From the NCBI GenBank assembly GCA_009760855.2, contig WPIO01000063.1:1-64000 (forward strand): a stretch of 64,000 nt of DNA, read 5' to 3'. Origin of the DNA: Cristatella mucedo. Taxonomy: Eukaryota > Bryozoa > Phylactolaemata > Cristatellidae. Shown here piece after piece: positions 25,057 through 37,729 of the stretch (position 1 is its first letter; each line of letters begins with the position of its first letter). A model generated the notes under the pieces. The model saw only the letters and a program-made list of their open reading frames with translations. It did not search any database and had not been told where the DNA came from. The position numbers and the translations under genes were made by a program.

Positions 25057-26091
25057 ATGTCTGGCCCCTTGTCGGGTGTCCAAAAGAGAATACTGTCTAG
25101 AAATGAGAAGGGAATTTTTATAAACTGTGATAACCACAGTTTGAACCAAGCAAGCGTTCATGCTGCAAGTCAAGATTTTCTAGGCATTACGTTTTTTGGA
25201 ACCATAGAGAACACCTGCTTATTCTTTATAAGATCAAATCTGAGGTTGGAAGAACTGAAGAAGTCTTAGCCATTACTGTCAAACGTGACTCTGAAACAAG
25301 TTAAAGTGCAAGAGTGGAGGCTACAAAAGCTATCATTGATGGACCGAGCAGCGTTGTAGGTCATATGGAGCAACTTTCTGAGGACACAAGTGGAACACTT
25401 GAAACAAGAAGTGAAGCTGTCATTTTCTACATTTTATTTTGAACTTTTTGGCTTTGTTTATATTTTGTTAGGGCATCTTAAGAAAGATTAACCGCGTTCA
25501 GATAAGATTGCAGGATCCAAAGATGAACTTCAAAGACATATCTTGAGATTGAGTTGTCAAGACTTCGAGAAGACCTTACCAAGAATCGCTAGTAGATGCC
25601 AAAAGAGATCTGAATTGTAGGGAGTTGCAGTTGAACGTAGAATCTGCTAAAGAACACAGATGCCTGGAGAACTCTCTCAGGATGTCAGTCTCACGGCCGA
25701 GGAGTCTATTTCTAAAATAATGAAAGGCAGTGTAACCGTCTCCGAAGAGAAATTACAGCTACATTTTGCTTGCTCGCAGGTCTTCATGCCAAATGGGATT
25801 TCCTGTTTGGAGTTGAGAAACTTTCGAAGAATCTTTACCAGAGCAAACTCCGCCAGCAATGTCTAAATCTTGGAGGCTTCTATTTTTTGAACGTTGATAG
25901 AACAGAGCTGTACAGCGAAATATGCGACTACAAAATGCTTTTTATCACACGTCACAAATCGGCAGTAAAGGCTCAATTGGAACTCACGTCGATTATGGAG
26001 AAGATGTGTTTTCTAATTTAAGATTTGCCTTGCAAATCTTTCTCATCATAGCTGTATCAGTTGCCAGTTGTGAAATTTTATTTAGCAAGCT
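25057..26091 (+). pseudogene. hAT/ZMYM1-like transposase relic
   Basis: Several reading frames in sequence match the layout of hAT-type transposases of the ZMYM1-like (DUF4371 plus hAT C-terminal dimerisation) group. First comes a SGVQKRI...NCDNHSLN...VHAA...FFGTIE block (25057-25260), next a TVKRDSET block with a stop (about 25270), then an INRVQ-RLQDPKMNF block (about 25490). A C-terminal block with DYGEDVFSNLRFALQIF and AVSVASCEILFSKLN (about 25990-26091) ends it. Frames shift repeatedly and contain stops, so the gene is dead. It is cut off at 26091 by a retroelement tail. Confidence 0.8.
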
Positions 26092-26260
26092 GAATAATAA
26101 TAATTATGAATTTGTATCTTGCCCTCAAAGAGCTGTATCTCTTCATAAGCACTTTACATATACTGTACAGAAAACATACTAAATTGGTGGTAACACCCAC
26201 AAACAGCGCCGGCGTAGAGCAGGCAGATAGATGCACATGAAGAACGAGTCACAAAGACCC
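26090..26260 (-). mobile_element. LINE 3' tail copy inserted at the hAT relic
   Basis: AATAATAATAATT abuts the hAT coding remnant, followed by a diverged reversed tail (ttgccctcaaagagctgtatct, cactttacat). It marks the end of the recognisable hAT sequence. Confidence 0.65.
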
Positions 26261-27379
26261 ATCAAATGCTGTAGATAATCTTGCCTTATCTGAGAGCATC
26301 AATGGGGCAAAAACGACTCTTTGATTTAGCCTTGTTAAACGTAGAGAAACAAACACTAGAAAGTATTAAACTCTGGAAAGTATTCACTTTTAAAGTGTAA
26401 TAGACCAGTTTGCCACGTTCAATGCCGGAAATACTTACATAAGTTAAAGCTACGATAGACACCATTCATCGGTATACAACTTTCTCGAGTCCATATGCCT
26501 GCTAGCGTGTGTTTTTTGCTTGCAGATATTTTTTACAATAAGGAGGAACGCCATTTGTAGCGGGCACCGAAATGTCTCATTACGCCTCTGCACCCAGGAG
26601 GACAGTTCGCATGCCTAACTTGGGTATACAATGTTGATGTTATTATGTGCGCTCGACACTCATTGGTTCGGCCTTGAATGCATTGTGCAGTGACCTGAAG
26701 GTCGCATTATGCCACCGATAATGACACAGCGCTCACAATCCTTTGGACGGGACTGACAGCAACATCATATCAGAAAAATTGCAAATAATAATCGCTTGTA
26801 TATTATCGCTGATTTGGTCTGATTTTACTTCCGCCAGTCTCATTAATGACTCCCCGACCGGCAATGGCTACTCCAAAATATCTACTCCGAGAGGGAAATG
26901 ATGTGGCTGTGTCATTATGTAGTTGCCAGGTCGTAAATCATGCAATAACCTCATTCGTACGTAGTCCTAAATCGCGCTGCTCACAAGCCTCGGCTTATCG
27001 CGGCCATTTTGTAAGCGGCTCTCAGAGCAAAGTCAGCGGAAGTGCCCATAGGTAATAAATTGAGGTTCGGCCGTTCAAGCTCGCAGTTGTTAATCTTGGG
27101 CATTGTGATGTAACGTAAAAAGGTCAGCAAACCCTTAGGGTTTTTGAGGCAGCTTCGGTGGGCTAGTCGTGAGAAATACGTGCAGATTTATATTCCCAAT
27201 CGTTGTAACGTGGCCGGAGCTAAAACGGCCAAATTATGGCGGTTAACTATTCGCTATTATGATATGCGATTATTCGGTATTATGAGATTGTGCGATGGTT
27301 TATCGCCTAAGCCTTATAAAAGGCCGGCGCCCGTAGATAGTGGGCAGTGAGTAGTCGAGACTTGGGATATTAGCATTAG
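26261..27379. other. Intergenic, no recognised gene
   Basis: AT-rich, with no supported ORF. A TATA-like ttataaaagg occurs near 27315, but no transcript start can be tied to it. Confidence 0.35.
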
Positions 27380-27560
27380 AGCTGACGAGCTTTAGGCCAC
27401 AGAGCCGTGATGGCACGCTAGGTGGGCAGTTGCTTTTTACGACCTCGGTCCCGAGATAGAGGGTTCGAATCCTGCTGTGGGCAATCCTGTATTGCCACCG
27501 CAAGCAGTGGCAATAGCCGTTGAGGCTCTTCTGTCGCTATAAAAAGAGCTGTTAAATCAG
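27380..27560 (+). mobile_element. tRNA-derived SINE
   Basis: It contains a perfect Pol III B-box (GGTTCGAATCC, near 27462) about 45-50 bases after a degenerate A-box-like stretch (gatggcacgctaggtggg). A non-tRNA body then continues to tctgtcgctataaaaagagc. The order and wording of the body match 39745-39900. It does not fold as an intact tRNA gene as far as I can see, so a SINE is preferred. Confidence 0.6.
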
Positions 27561-28065
27561 CTGTTTTTTTTCTTGTCGCTGGAGTAACTCATCTGTAACC
27601 TTCAACTGCTGCTAAATATGATTGTCTGCCTTGTGAATATGGACTTGATATGCTAAGGTACGAGCGCTTGTCATCACTGCCGTGTTACTGACACTGTCGG
27701 CGCACTTGGGTGCATTGGTGCAGCGCGTGCAAGTAAGTAGCCGTGCTACAAGGTTCAAGCGTTGCCGGTAGTCGTCGTGCGTCGGCTGAGACCAGCACCG
27801 TTACGAGCGCTGCGCTTGCGGCTGAGTCGTGACCGCACGTGGGAGCCGCGGGCACCGCGTTCGTAACATCGTTGCTACGATTGCTTGCTATAATTACGAA
27901 TGAGTGAATTCGCTGCGGGCCAGCGAACGCTATTCAGTTTTTGCCGAGGAGGCGGCATTGCCCTTGCGAGGTGGCATCGCGCTCGCATACTAGAAGCGGC
28001 CCTGCCCGTCCGACGTAGCCCTTCTTTTCCGCCATCTCTCGAGGCGTATTTCTTTCAGCACGAAC
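27561..28065 (+). promoter_or_regulatory. CpG-rich 5' flank of the patatin gene
   Basis: The last ~350 bases before the start codon are CpG-rich and hold an open frame (27900-28163) without family resemblance. This is probably 5' UTR and promoter. No clear TATA box lies close to the gene (a weak tataatt is near 27889). The transcription start cannot be placed. Confidence 0.35.
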
Positions 28066-31000
28066 ATGGGCTTGGGATTTTCAAGTTCCGGCGATGTCGA
28101 CGACAACACCCAAGACGAAGCCGTAGAGGTCCTAAGAAAGAACGATCCGGCGCTGTACGATAGATTGATGTCGCAAGTCTCTCACGACATCGAAGGAAAG
28201 TACTCTAATCGACCTGCGACCGAGCAGCAGCAGCCCACTGCGACTAGCGTCAAGACGCGTTCGGCGGCCGCCGCCGCCACCGCGCCAGAGCTCCGGCTTG
28301 CGGGACCGACGAAATCGGACGTTAAGCTTGGCGAGTACGCGTATCCCTTCGAGAACCTCGTGTTTGAAGGAGGCGGCGGCAAGGGTCGCATTTACTTTGG
28401 AGCGCTCAAGGTATCGGAGTCTGCCAGGCAGACAGCTGTGCAAACTCAGAATGCTTGCGCACTCACGAAATTCGAGCGGAAGCTCCTACGCACGCGTCGA
28501 CGAGCTCTCTGCTGTTGAGCAATACAGCAAGCTCGCATTGGTACAGTATCCCTTTTTAAAGGTCCGGTCGATGAAGCTACGCTCCTGACTCGTCTCGCGC
28601 GATTGCTGGTTGATTGCTGATAATTTAGCCAGCCTAGACCAGACAAACGCGCCCCTACGCTTTTAGGCAAGCACATTATAAGGCACACCTTAATGAAAGC
28701 TTAGTGCAAGAGCGCGTTTCAGTATGCTGTTGACGCGACACAGAAAATCTCGAGATTAAAAATTAGAATGATATGGTTATTAATGTTTATTCAAATCATG
28801 GCTAGTATCTACAGGACTTGAGTACAATTTAAGGCAGTGTAGTATCCATAGCTGGCTCTCACACCGTCATCTCCCAAATGTCTGGTATAACGCCTGTACA
28901 GGCAATGTTGCCCTTATAAAACGGTGATATAAGAAAACTCCGGGTGCGATAAAACATCACAGTAGAAGCTGGTTCGCCGCAACAATGTGCTCTGCTAAAT
29001 ACTTGTGGGCAGGTTAGGTGTTGTTTCGTTTGACCAGGTCAATGGAAATAGCCACCAACCGTCACCAACGTGAGAGGAAGTAATCATCAAGGAGATCGAA
29101 GATAGCGATCGAGCCGAGCTCGATTCTCTCTCCTTTATCAACTGTTCGGCAAATTCCTTATCTGTGAGACATATTGCCACTTATTGCTTTTTCTGAGAAT
29201 ATCCGTTGCCCTATTTTTTCTGTGAACACTTGAAAGAATTCCAGAGCACAATTTGACTGCAACAATTCACAAATCGCTCTAGCTCGGTAGGTGATGATAC
29301 CACTGCAGGTCCTTAACTATTGCAAGGTAGCTTGCGGCAGGGCAATTCTAGTGCAGCTATAACAGGATTCGACTGTTTGCTCTATGTTTTCAGTGCTTGC
29401 ACGAAGCAGGCGTAAAAGGAAGACGCTTCGCTGGAGCCAGCGCAGGAGCCATAACCGCCACCCTGCTCGCACTTAATCTATCTCTAGATGTAGCTCAGAA
29501 GTATATGTACCTTGACATGACCGAGATCCTTAACGGTAAGACGACTGCGGTTGTGTGGACGCGTCCATTACAGAACTTTACTGCAAGGTAATGCACGTAC
29601 TTACTAATTTTTGTTCTATTTAGATCACTCGTATGGCTATCTAAGTATAATTCCCAATCTTCTGCGATACTTCGGATGGAACAGGGGCGAACGGTTTCTC
29701 GATTTCTTCGGACAAATCCTGGAAGAGCATGCCGGAAATAAGGACATCACATTTGAACAGGTATACTCACGCGTGGAGCTCGCTAGCACTCACTACAGCA
29801 ACTGGAAAGTTTTATAAAGTGGTGCTTGACCGAGGCCAGCGATAATAATAATAATAATGATAATAGTAAAACACATGTCTAGCGCCCTAATAGAAGTAAT
29901 ATCCTCATATGCACTTTGCTTATGCAGTAGTTTATCTCATTCGAAAGTAGCTTTCCCGTCTCTGCTCATAAGTTTCACCGGAAAGTCACCAGTAAATCTC
30001 GGCCTACTCTATTATCCAGTTAGTCTGCAGACATGGCTCTTGCTAAGGCGCGTGCTGCGCAGCTGCTGTGGAGAGCTATGCTGTGTCTTGTCAAGCCTCA
30101 ATTCATACACCGTGAAGTGTGAATCGCTGTACCTATACTTCATATCTAATTTCTAAAGAAGTTTTAAAGAAGAAAGAATCCATGTCTGTCCTGATGGAAT
30201 AGAGCAAGGGTCAGCAAACTTTTTGGTCTTCCAGCTTATTCCAGAAAGTCAAGAAGGCACTGTAGGCCAGAAGAAACCACGCCCACGTCGTCGGTCGGAC
30301 GGAGTGGGCAGGGCCAGCCGCACAAATAAACGGTCGCACGTTGACAGACAGGCGAGCGAGGCAATTACTGAGGTAGCTATCAATAACCCCTCCCCGGCAA
30401 GGTGCTTCTGTTTCATGCAAGCGCTAAAGATCAGTTTAAAAATAGACCCGGGCCACAGCTTGAGCTGCAGCTAGCAGTAATGAAGGGAACCGATACCGCG
30501 TCAATTCAGTTAGGCCGGACCCCACAATCAATAACCAAGGGACGTTAGGCCCGACAGGAGTACTAGCTAAGCTGCATCTGACGTTAAGGCCTGCGTTGGC
30601 CGACTTCTGGCATAGAGAGGCATTTGGTGGCAGAAACGTTTTCACGTTTATGCCGCCCTTTGATGTAACTTATATATAACTTTTCATCTATTAAATGTTT
30701 TAACAAATCACTGTACCTTAGCTGGAGGACCTTGCCCTACCGGGGCTGCTGTGGGGACTACCTGCACCTTCCAGTTCAGGAACAGGGACCACACGGCTTC
30801 CGAGCCAGAAATGGCGCCTTAGACGCTCAGCCGCAGCAATGCCGCCCGTTTCTTTCGCAAAATGCCAAGGTCCGCCAAGCAGGCTTCATTATCCAGCCTC
30901 CAGCCACCCAGGGTGTCAGAGCACCAACCACGAAGGGCCTCACCACTTGCCAAGGTCCGCCAAGCAGGCTTCATTATCCGGCCTCCAGCCACCCAGGGTG

Positions 31001-34000
31001 TCAGAGAACCAACCACGAAGGGCCTCACCACTGCCGACCGGTAGTCAGCGGTCGGGAAAGACCGGGCTATGGCCTCGTACTTATCAACCTTTTTTCCGGG
31101 CCGCCCTACCAGGTCATCCTTGCTGCCATCAAACGGCACCGTTGCGTCAACTATGACCGCGTCGGTGCCGTTGTCGATGGCCCGAGGTCCGGCTCTGAAG
31201 CCGGACCCCTGGCTAGCGGGAAGACGCGACCTACCGAGAGGTAGGAGAGGACAGTGGCCGGAAGAGCCCCGATTACGCGACCCAGAACAACTTTGTGGCG
31301 AGAGAGTGTGTGTGAGCGTGCGTGCGTAGGTGCGTGCGTGCCTGTGTGCGTGCGTGCGTGCTTTTGTGTGAGTGTGTGTGTGTGTGTGTGTGTGGTATGT
31401 GTGCTGTATGTGTGTGTGGTATGTGTGTGTGCGTGCACGCATCACTTATAAAATATTCAAAATTTTGTTTCTTTCAATACACTACCAATTTATTTTACTG
31501 CGGGCGGTTACCTATGGCGTTTTTAATATACCTCTATATCAATAAACCAACTTTTATCATACTACTGACTGTTGCCGTTTTAACATTTGTTCCATTCACT
31601 ACACTATCTTTTATAGTTACCGTGCTGACTTCTGGCAAGCTTTATTTCATTGTCACTGCACAAGGTTAATGTATTTACGGTTAATTTTATGCAATCTAGA
31701 GAAAATTGGTGCAACAATCGAACAAAATTCTTTAGGGTACCTTTCAAAAGACAAACGTGTTGGAAGTGGGATCGAAAGTTTTGAAAATTTCCACGTAAAA
31801 TGAAAGAATGATTATGCAAAGCATTTCTATCTCTAATTATAACGAAGTAAATCGGAAACCTGATCTGTCGATAACAAATCTACCGACCTCTGCATTATAC
31901 GTGACTTGTGTCTCAGCTTGTTCAAGCTTGGTAGATCCAGGTTCATGTTTGCAGATTGTTGAGGTACAAGTGCGTGACTTTTAAAAAGCTTCTTTTACAG
32001 TGCTGCTTTACCTTTCTTACGAATATTTCATAACTTTGCGAACTTTTTACGGATCAGCGAAAAATCTTATATGCAAAATTGACTCTGCTTGTGCACCAAT
32101 GAAGTACTTAATGTCGGATTTCGGTTTGTGCAGTATAGCTACACAGTTAATAAAAACTCGCGGAGCTTTTTACCTGCAATTGTTGGCATGTGTCGCAATA
32201 CTTAGCACAAGCTCTGAAGTCTCCGTACAGACGTCTGAAAGCGCTGACGATTGCCTCTGCCGTGCTTGCATGTGACTGCTACTAGCTTCATTGAATATGA
32301 CCTCTAATGTTACACACTTGTTCAGTTGTACAGAAACTTTGGGAATGAGTTGTGCATCGTCGCTGTAAACACAAATCTCCAGGCGGCAGAGTATTTTCAC
32401 GTCAAAACGACACCTAATATGACCGTCAGGCTGGCAGTCCGGATGTCCATGTCCATCCCTGGTGAGTCCATGACGCCATTGTGAATGCTTGGCTGCCGTA
32501 GCGTAGCTGCTGACACGAATGAAGAAAGACTACTTTCCCGAGATAATTATTCGGCACCACTTAAATTCGCTCACGTTTTTTTGACCTGCATTCAATTTAG
32601 AAACTCCAGCAGTCAATGTATCAGAGCCAGATAGTACGATAGTAACACGAGTCGTTTAAAAGATGTTGATCCTTTTCGGACATACCCAGTACATCATAAG
32701 CAATTATAAAAACTAATCACGAGTCTTATAAAAAAAAAACAACTTCTTGGACATTGCTGATGCCGTCGTACTGACTTGCTTACACCTGTGACCGAACTTA
32801 GCACAGGTGCACATTTAATTCTAGGATTTTTTGCTGCTGTGCCGTACCCGGACAAGCAAAGTAGGATCAACTACTACGTGGACGGAGGTGTCATATGCAA
32901 CTACCCAATACATATATTTGATGGTATGTAGCGCTCAGTAGTTGTATTCGATGGTGCGTACTACTCTGAACTTGCCGTTGATGGCGTGTAGTAGTGATCG
33001 TTTCTGAATTTCTGTCTTCACTCATTGTTCTAGAACCCTTTTCATCTATAGTCGATTAGCTTGTTGGCTGCAGTGAATCTAGACAATCACCACGCATGAC
33101 ATCAAAGATGGCTGTCATAACGATAGCACTCCGCGGCAAGGCGTTCGAGTAGCAGCCGAAGCACGAGCGCCCTACCGACAGTCACATGTCTTTAGATGCC
33201 CATTCAGTAGTACGTTGTAGATAGTGAGAGGCTGTGGCCAAGGAGACCTGCTCCATGCCTTTTCTGGTACCAAGGTTCCTGACGAAATGATTTCAGCAAA
33301 ATATTGACCGACCCGAGACAGTGCTTTTTTAGTGAATGCTTCACAAAAAATACGACACAATATGCTTGATCTCTCGATTTGACCGAAAATATCGCACTTA
33401 ATTAGGTTCGATCAACTGACGCTTATCCGACGAGTTCTTTTCAAGATAGATGCCATGGGTGAGAATCGCTGCAAGAATAAAGTGCTCGTTGCCTTGTTGG
33501 GAGTCCTGTCAGCATGCGAAGCAATCCCGCTTAGCAGCGGGCTGCTGTTGCAATTGAGGGATGCAGCGAAAGCAGGATTCACCACTGAAAATCAAAAAGT
33601 CTTCATGATGTGCACACTGAGTATTATGGTTTCGTCTTCCAAAAGCTGTGTGCCTGGCTTGATAATGCAGCGGCTTATAGTTGGCTGGGGATATGCTTAG
33701 AACTGTACATAAAGCTTCGTGTAGAGCCGTGAGCGTAGGACTTCGGATAAAGCTAGTCAATGGTATATCCACCAGGGCCGAATTCACTTAATATCAAGTA
33801 AGCTACCCATACTGCATCTAAATAATTACCAGCCATGAAGCGGAGACGAGAGTGCAAGACCTACAAAGTCTTTCGAAGAAGTGAGGTCACGTGAGCATCC
33901 CGGGCTAACTTTGCAACGCCACTATAGACCATACCTGGCTTCTATTCTGAAGGTCACACTCTCTGCTCTGCTCGTGATATCATTAAGGAGTCTAATAACA

Positions 34001-37000
34001 ACTTCCAGGTTGGTGGTTGTCACTCAAGCCAGAGGACAGCTTTTACAAAAAGCTCCGCCCACTGTCTGCCATTCCCAGGCTGCTGGACAAGGGGGAGAGA
34101 TTCGGCACGTTTAACGAGAAGACGCTAGGATTTGTGGTGGTAAGATTACGGTCGTATGTTTGAGCTTTATTGGCTCCGACTAGTCGACCGGGTGATAAGA
34201 GCGGCCGCTCTGTATTCGTGCAGCGATGTTTACTCCTCGTCGGACCTCTTTTTCAACGTTCACTTAACGGGGCGTTCCAGTATGCTTCCGGCGAAGACGA
34301 GCTCCACCAAGTCGAGCTGGAGAAACGAACTGACAAGATAAATGTCCCGAGGCCGGACACGCCTCTTTTCAGGTGCGACCTCGAGACGAATAACTATCCA
34401 ACGTAGAAGAAACAGGCGACTCTCGCCTGCTTTCGCTTGCTTCCGAGCGGCAAGCAAATTGTAGTCTCTCTAAATCGAGTCGTTTATCTTTCCAGGAAGT
34501 GGCAAGCCAAAATGAAAGGCGAGTTCAAGCCTCTCCTAGCGCACGTCGCACTTAGCAAGGCTACAGACAAATTCTTCGAGGTGCGTTGACAGCTCGGGAG
34601 AGACAGCTGCAAATTCAATACGCAATGGCATTAACTTCCGACCTTGACTGTGCCTATGCTGTAGGCGGACAAGCTTCTTGGGCCGAAGTATTTTGTAGCC
34701 ACTCTACATAGAACAATGATACAGTCAACTCCGCGAATAATAATATTGGATATTGGGATACTCCGCTTATAAGAATAGCTATTCCGCGTTCCAGATTTAC
34801 TCTACCTATAGTCTCACTCCCCATAATAATAATAATGCACTTGATAAAGCGCCCTCAGAGAACTAAATCTCTTTCTAGGCGCTTTACATTTGCTTCAAAG
34901 GGAAGCGCGATTGAATGGTGAGTATTAATATGCTTTATAAACAAGATGAATAACATGGTTAGGGGTGAAATGCACAGGGTCAGCATGCAAGTGTTGTTAG
35001 TGGCAGCATGCACAGTGTCAGCAGGCATGAGCGCATACGCTAATACAGTCGATTCGCTTAGAAGAATAGGCTCAGGCCGGCAAACGGCCATTCTTATACA
35101 CGGAGTATTTCCATATGCGGAGCGAGACTATAGCTAGAGTAAATCTGGGGCGCACAGCAGCTATTCTTACAAGCAATGTTCCTATATCCGATATTCTTAT
35201 ACGAGGAGTCCACTGTACTTCACCTGCAAGAATGACCATTCGCCGGCCCGAGCGAATTCGTATAAGGGGAGTTGACTGTATTACATGAGACTGAAAGCCT
35301 GCTTATTTACTGTCTCTATCTGCAGGCACTCCGCAACGCCGACATAGCAAACGATTCCGACACGACAATAACCAAATCTGAGTTCAGTTCGGTCTTTAAT
35401 AATTTAAAGAAAACAGTAAGCTATTCCAGGATTTTCAATTCCAAGTGCTTAGCGCACGACAGAGTGCCTTATTGAAGTGCTGCCTCACAGCGATGAATCT
35501 CTTTCGTTTTTCATTCCTAGGATGACAAGGTGCCGGGCAAGTTCACAGCAACGGACGCCATCTTGCTCTATGGCGAAGACTACGACGTCGACAAGATCTT
35601 CAAGTTACTAGACTTGGACGGCGACGGGGTGGTGAGCCAATGCATTTTGTGATCCGAGATGACTAAATTATTTTTTACTCTGAAAAGATACTAAAACAGG
35701 AGGCTTTTTTTTAGGAAGTATAAGTTAAATGTGCAGATGTCGCAAAATTTAAAAGTAGCATACTACTGAAAATAATAGTAATACATTTGTATAGCACCCT
35801 CAGAACTCAATCGCTTTCTAGGCACTTTACAGATTCTGTATAGAAAGCATTACCACATGATTGGTGGTAAGCAGCACGCACAGTGTAAGTAAGTCCCAGC
35901 TCACGAAGAAGGCATCACAAAGACCCACTAAACGCTGTAATAAACAAGTGCGTTTTAAGCTTCTTTTTAAAGGTCGTCATGTCATGGAACGTTGTGACCT
36001 GCTTCGGTACTGAGTTCCAGGCTTTGGAAGAATAGGAACTAAAGGCACGTTGGAATATGACACCTAGATTTCATGCAGATTTAACGCGACACATGCTGGC
36101 AGAGCCGATTGCGAGCATCAACCTTTTCAACTTCTGAATCACACTTGGTTTGCCCATAGCTAGTAATTTGGTTTTATCATCATCCAATTTAAGAAATTTT
36201 GCTGCCTTCCATGTGCAGATTTCATCAATACGTGCATCGAGGGTTTATAGAGAATTCGACGTTCTCGAGGGCTCGGTTTTTTCTCTACTCCCAGCGTTTC
36301 AGGTGAAAGCACCATGCAGTGAGCGGAACATTGCAGCCAATTTGTTGGTTGAAGATTCTCATACGATGTTCACTTAAAGTTCTGGCCGTTATAATGAGGC
36401 ATTTAAGATGGCTTTTCTCGGCTCACCAACAGCAGGTGCTCATGAATCCTAGCTAAAGCCTAGGAATTCTAGACAATAGCCTGGTATGGGCCTACCAAAA
36501 TGGTACAGCTGGTTCCACGTCCGTTCGCACCAGTAAGTATCAAGAGTCCTCGTAGGTAAGACCTCTGCCTCTTCTGTGTAAGCCTCAGCACACCACACTT
36601 CTCCATTATGTATTTCACCATAACGTCATATCTAAACGGTCCGTTGCAAAGTAGTGCCGCCGCTCTGGACAGGTACTTCTGCTCAAATACAACCGTAACA
36701 GTAATAACTGCTCGGCCTCATCGACATGTGAACGATGGTACAAGCCTAAACGAAAAAATGTGACTGCAAAATTAATGAAGTAGCTGTTTTACCTTTTTCA
36801 TTTGTATAGCCGCATAATTAAGGATTGCCTAGATTCAGGACTAGAAAATTATTCAGGACTAGAAAATTAAGAGAAGCAGCCACGACGCACTCATTCAGGT
36901 ACTCAAACAAATTTCGTCAGGTACATCCTCAAACACACTCCCGGCTTTTCTTGTTATGAATTTGACAGCATTTGATATTTGACGATTGGGCTCTGATCCT

Positions 37001-37662
37001 CCTTTGGGGCATTAGCATTTCTGAGTTGCTGACATTAGCACTTCGATGGCTGGAACCCTTCTCGAATGGAGTGGCGATAAAACCAACTTTAATAGTCATT
37101 GAAGCACCTGGTAAAGTCGAGAAGCTGGAAAGCCTAGCCCTCAAAACGGACTCGGTTTGCATAATCAACTAATGATATTTGCATGGTACCCTTTGCATGT
37201 CACCTCTAGCCATATTATGCTGGTTGACATTGAGGTAGCGTGCTACTATTAACCGTTCGATCATGCTTCCTTTGCAGCAAATGTAACATGCATAGAAAGG
37301 AAAAGTTCTCTGGCACTGAATAAATGCATTATTATTACTATTATTACTATTTTAATCTCGTAACTCAGTAGTCTTTGGACGTACTCATCATGTTCAAACA
37401 TTACCTATGGCTGGATGACAGCATGAGCGGCAAAGTCAAGTCTACCCACTAAAGTCAGCAACTCGGTATCTTTCTTGACAGCAACTATGAGTTTTCGCTT
37501 CTGTGCTTATGCGTGCTGACACTGTGAATGCTGCCACTAACCACATTCCAAGCTGACCCTGTGCATGTCTCCCCTAACCATGCTATTCATTTCGTTTGTT
37601 TATCAAGCATGATATTACTCACTATTCAATGACATTTCCCATTGCAGCAAATGTAAAGCGCC

Positions 37663-37729
<67 letters not shown>

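Noticed and set aside
27405-27490. A functional tRNA gene
   Set aside because: The B-box is good but the acceptor and anticodon stems do not pair convincingly, and the body continues in a SINE-like manner shared with 39745-39900.
29761-29817. Read-through of patatin exon 3 to a stop at 29817, giving a truncated protein
   Set aside because: A good GTATAC donor lies at 29761, and exon 4 at 32326 restores the expected LYRNFG...SMSIPG patatin block in phase.
30732-31445. 170- and 208-codon frames in intron 3 of the patatin gene
   Set aside because: They overlap on opposite strands, run over an 85-bp tandem repeat and a GT microsatellite, and are not needed since exons 3 and 4 join in phase.
33455-33700. 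81-codon frame with an apparent hydrophobic N-terminal part inside intron 5
   Set aside because: No family resemblance, and exons on either side join in phase without it.
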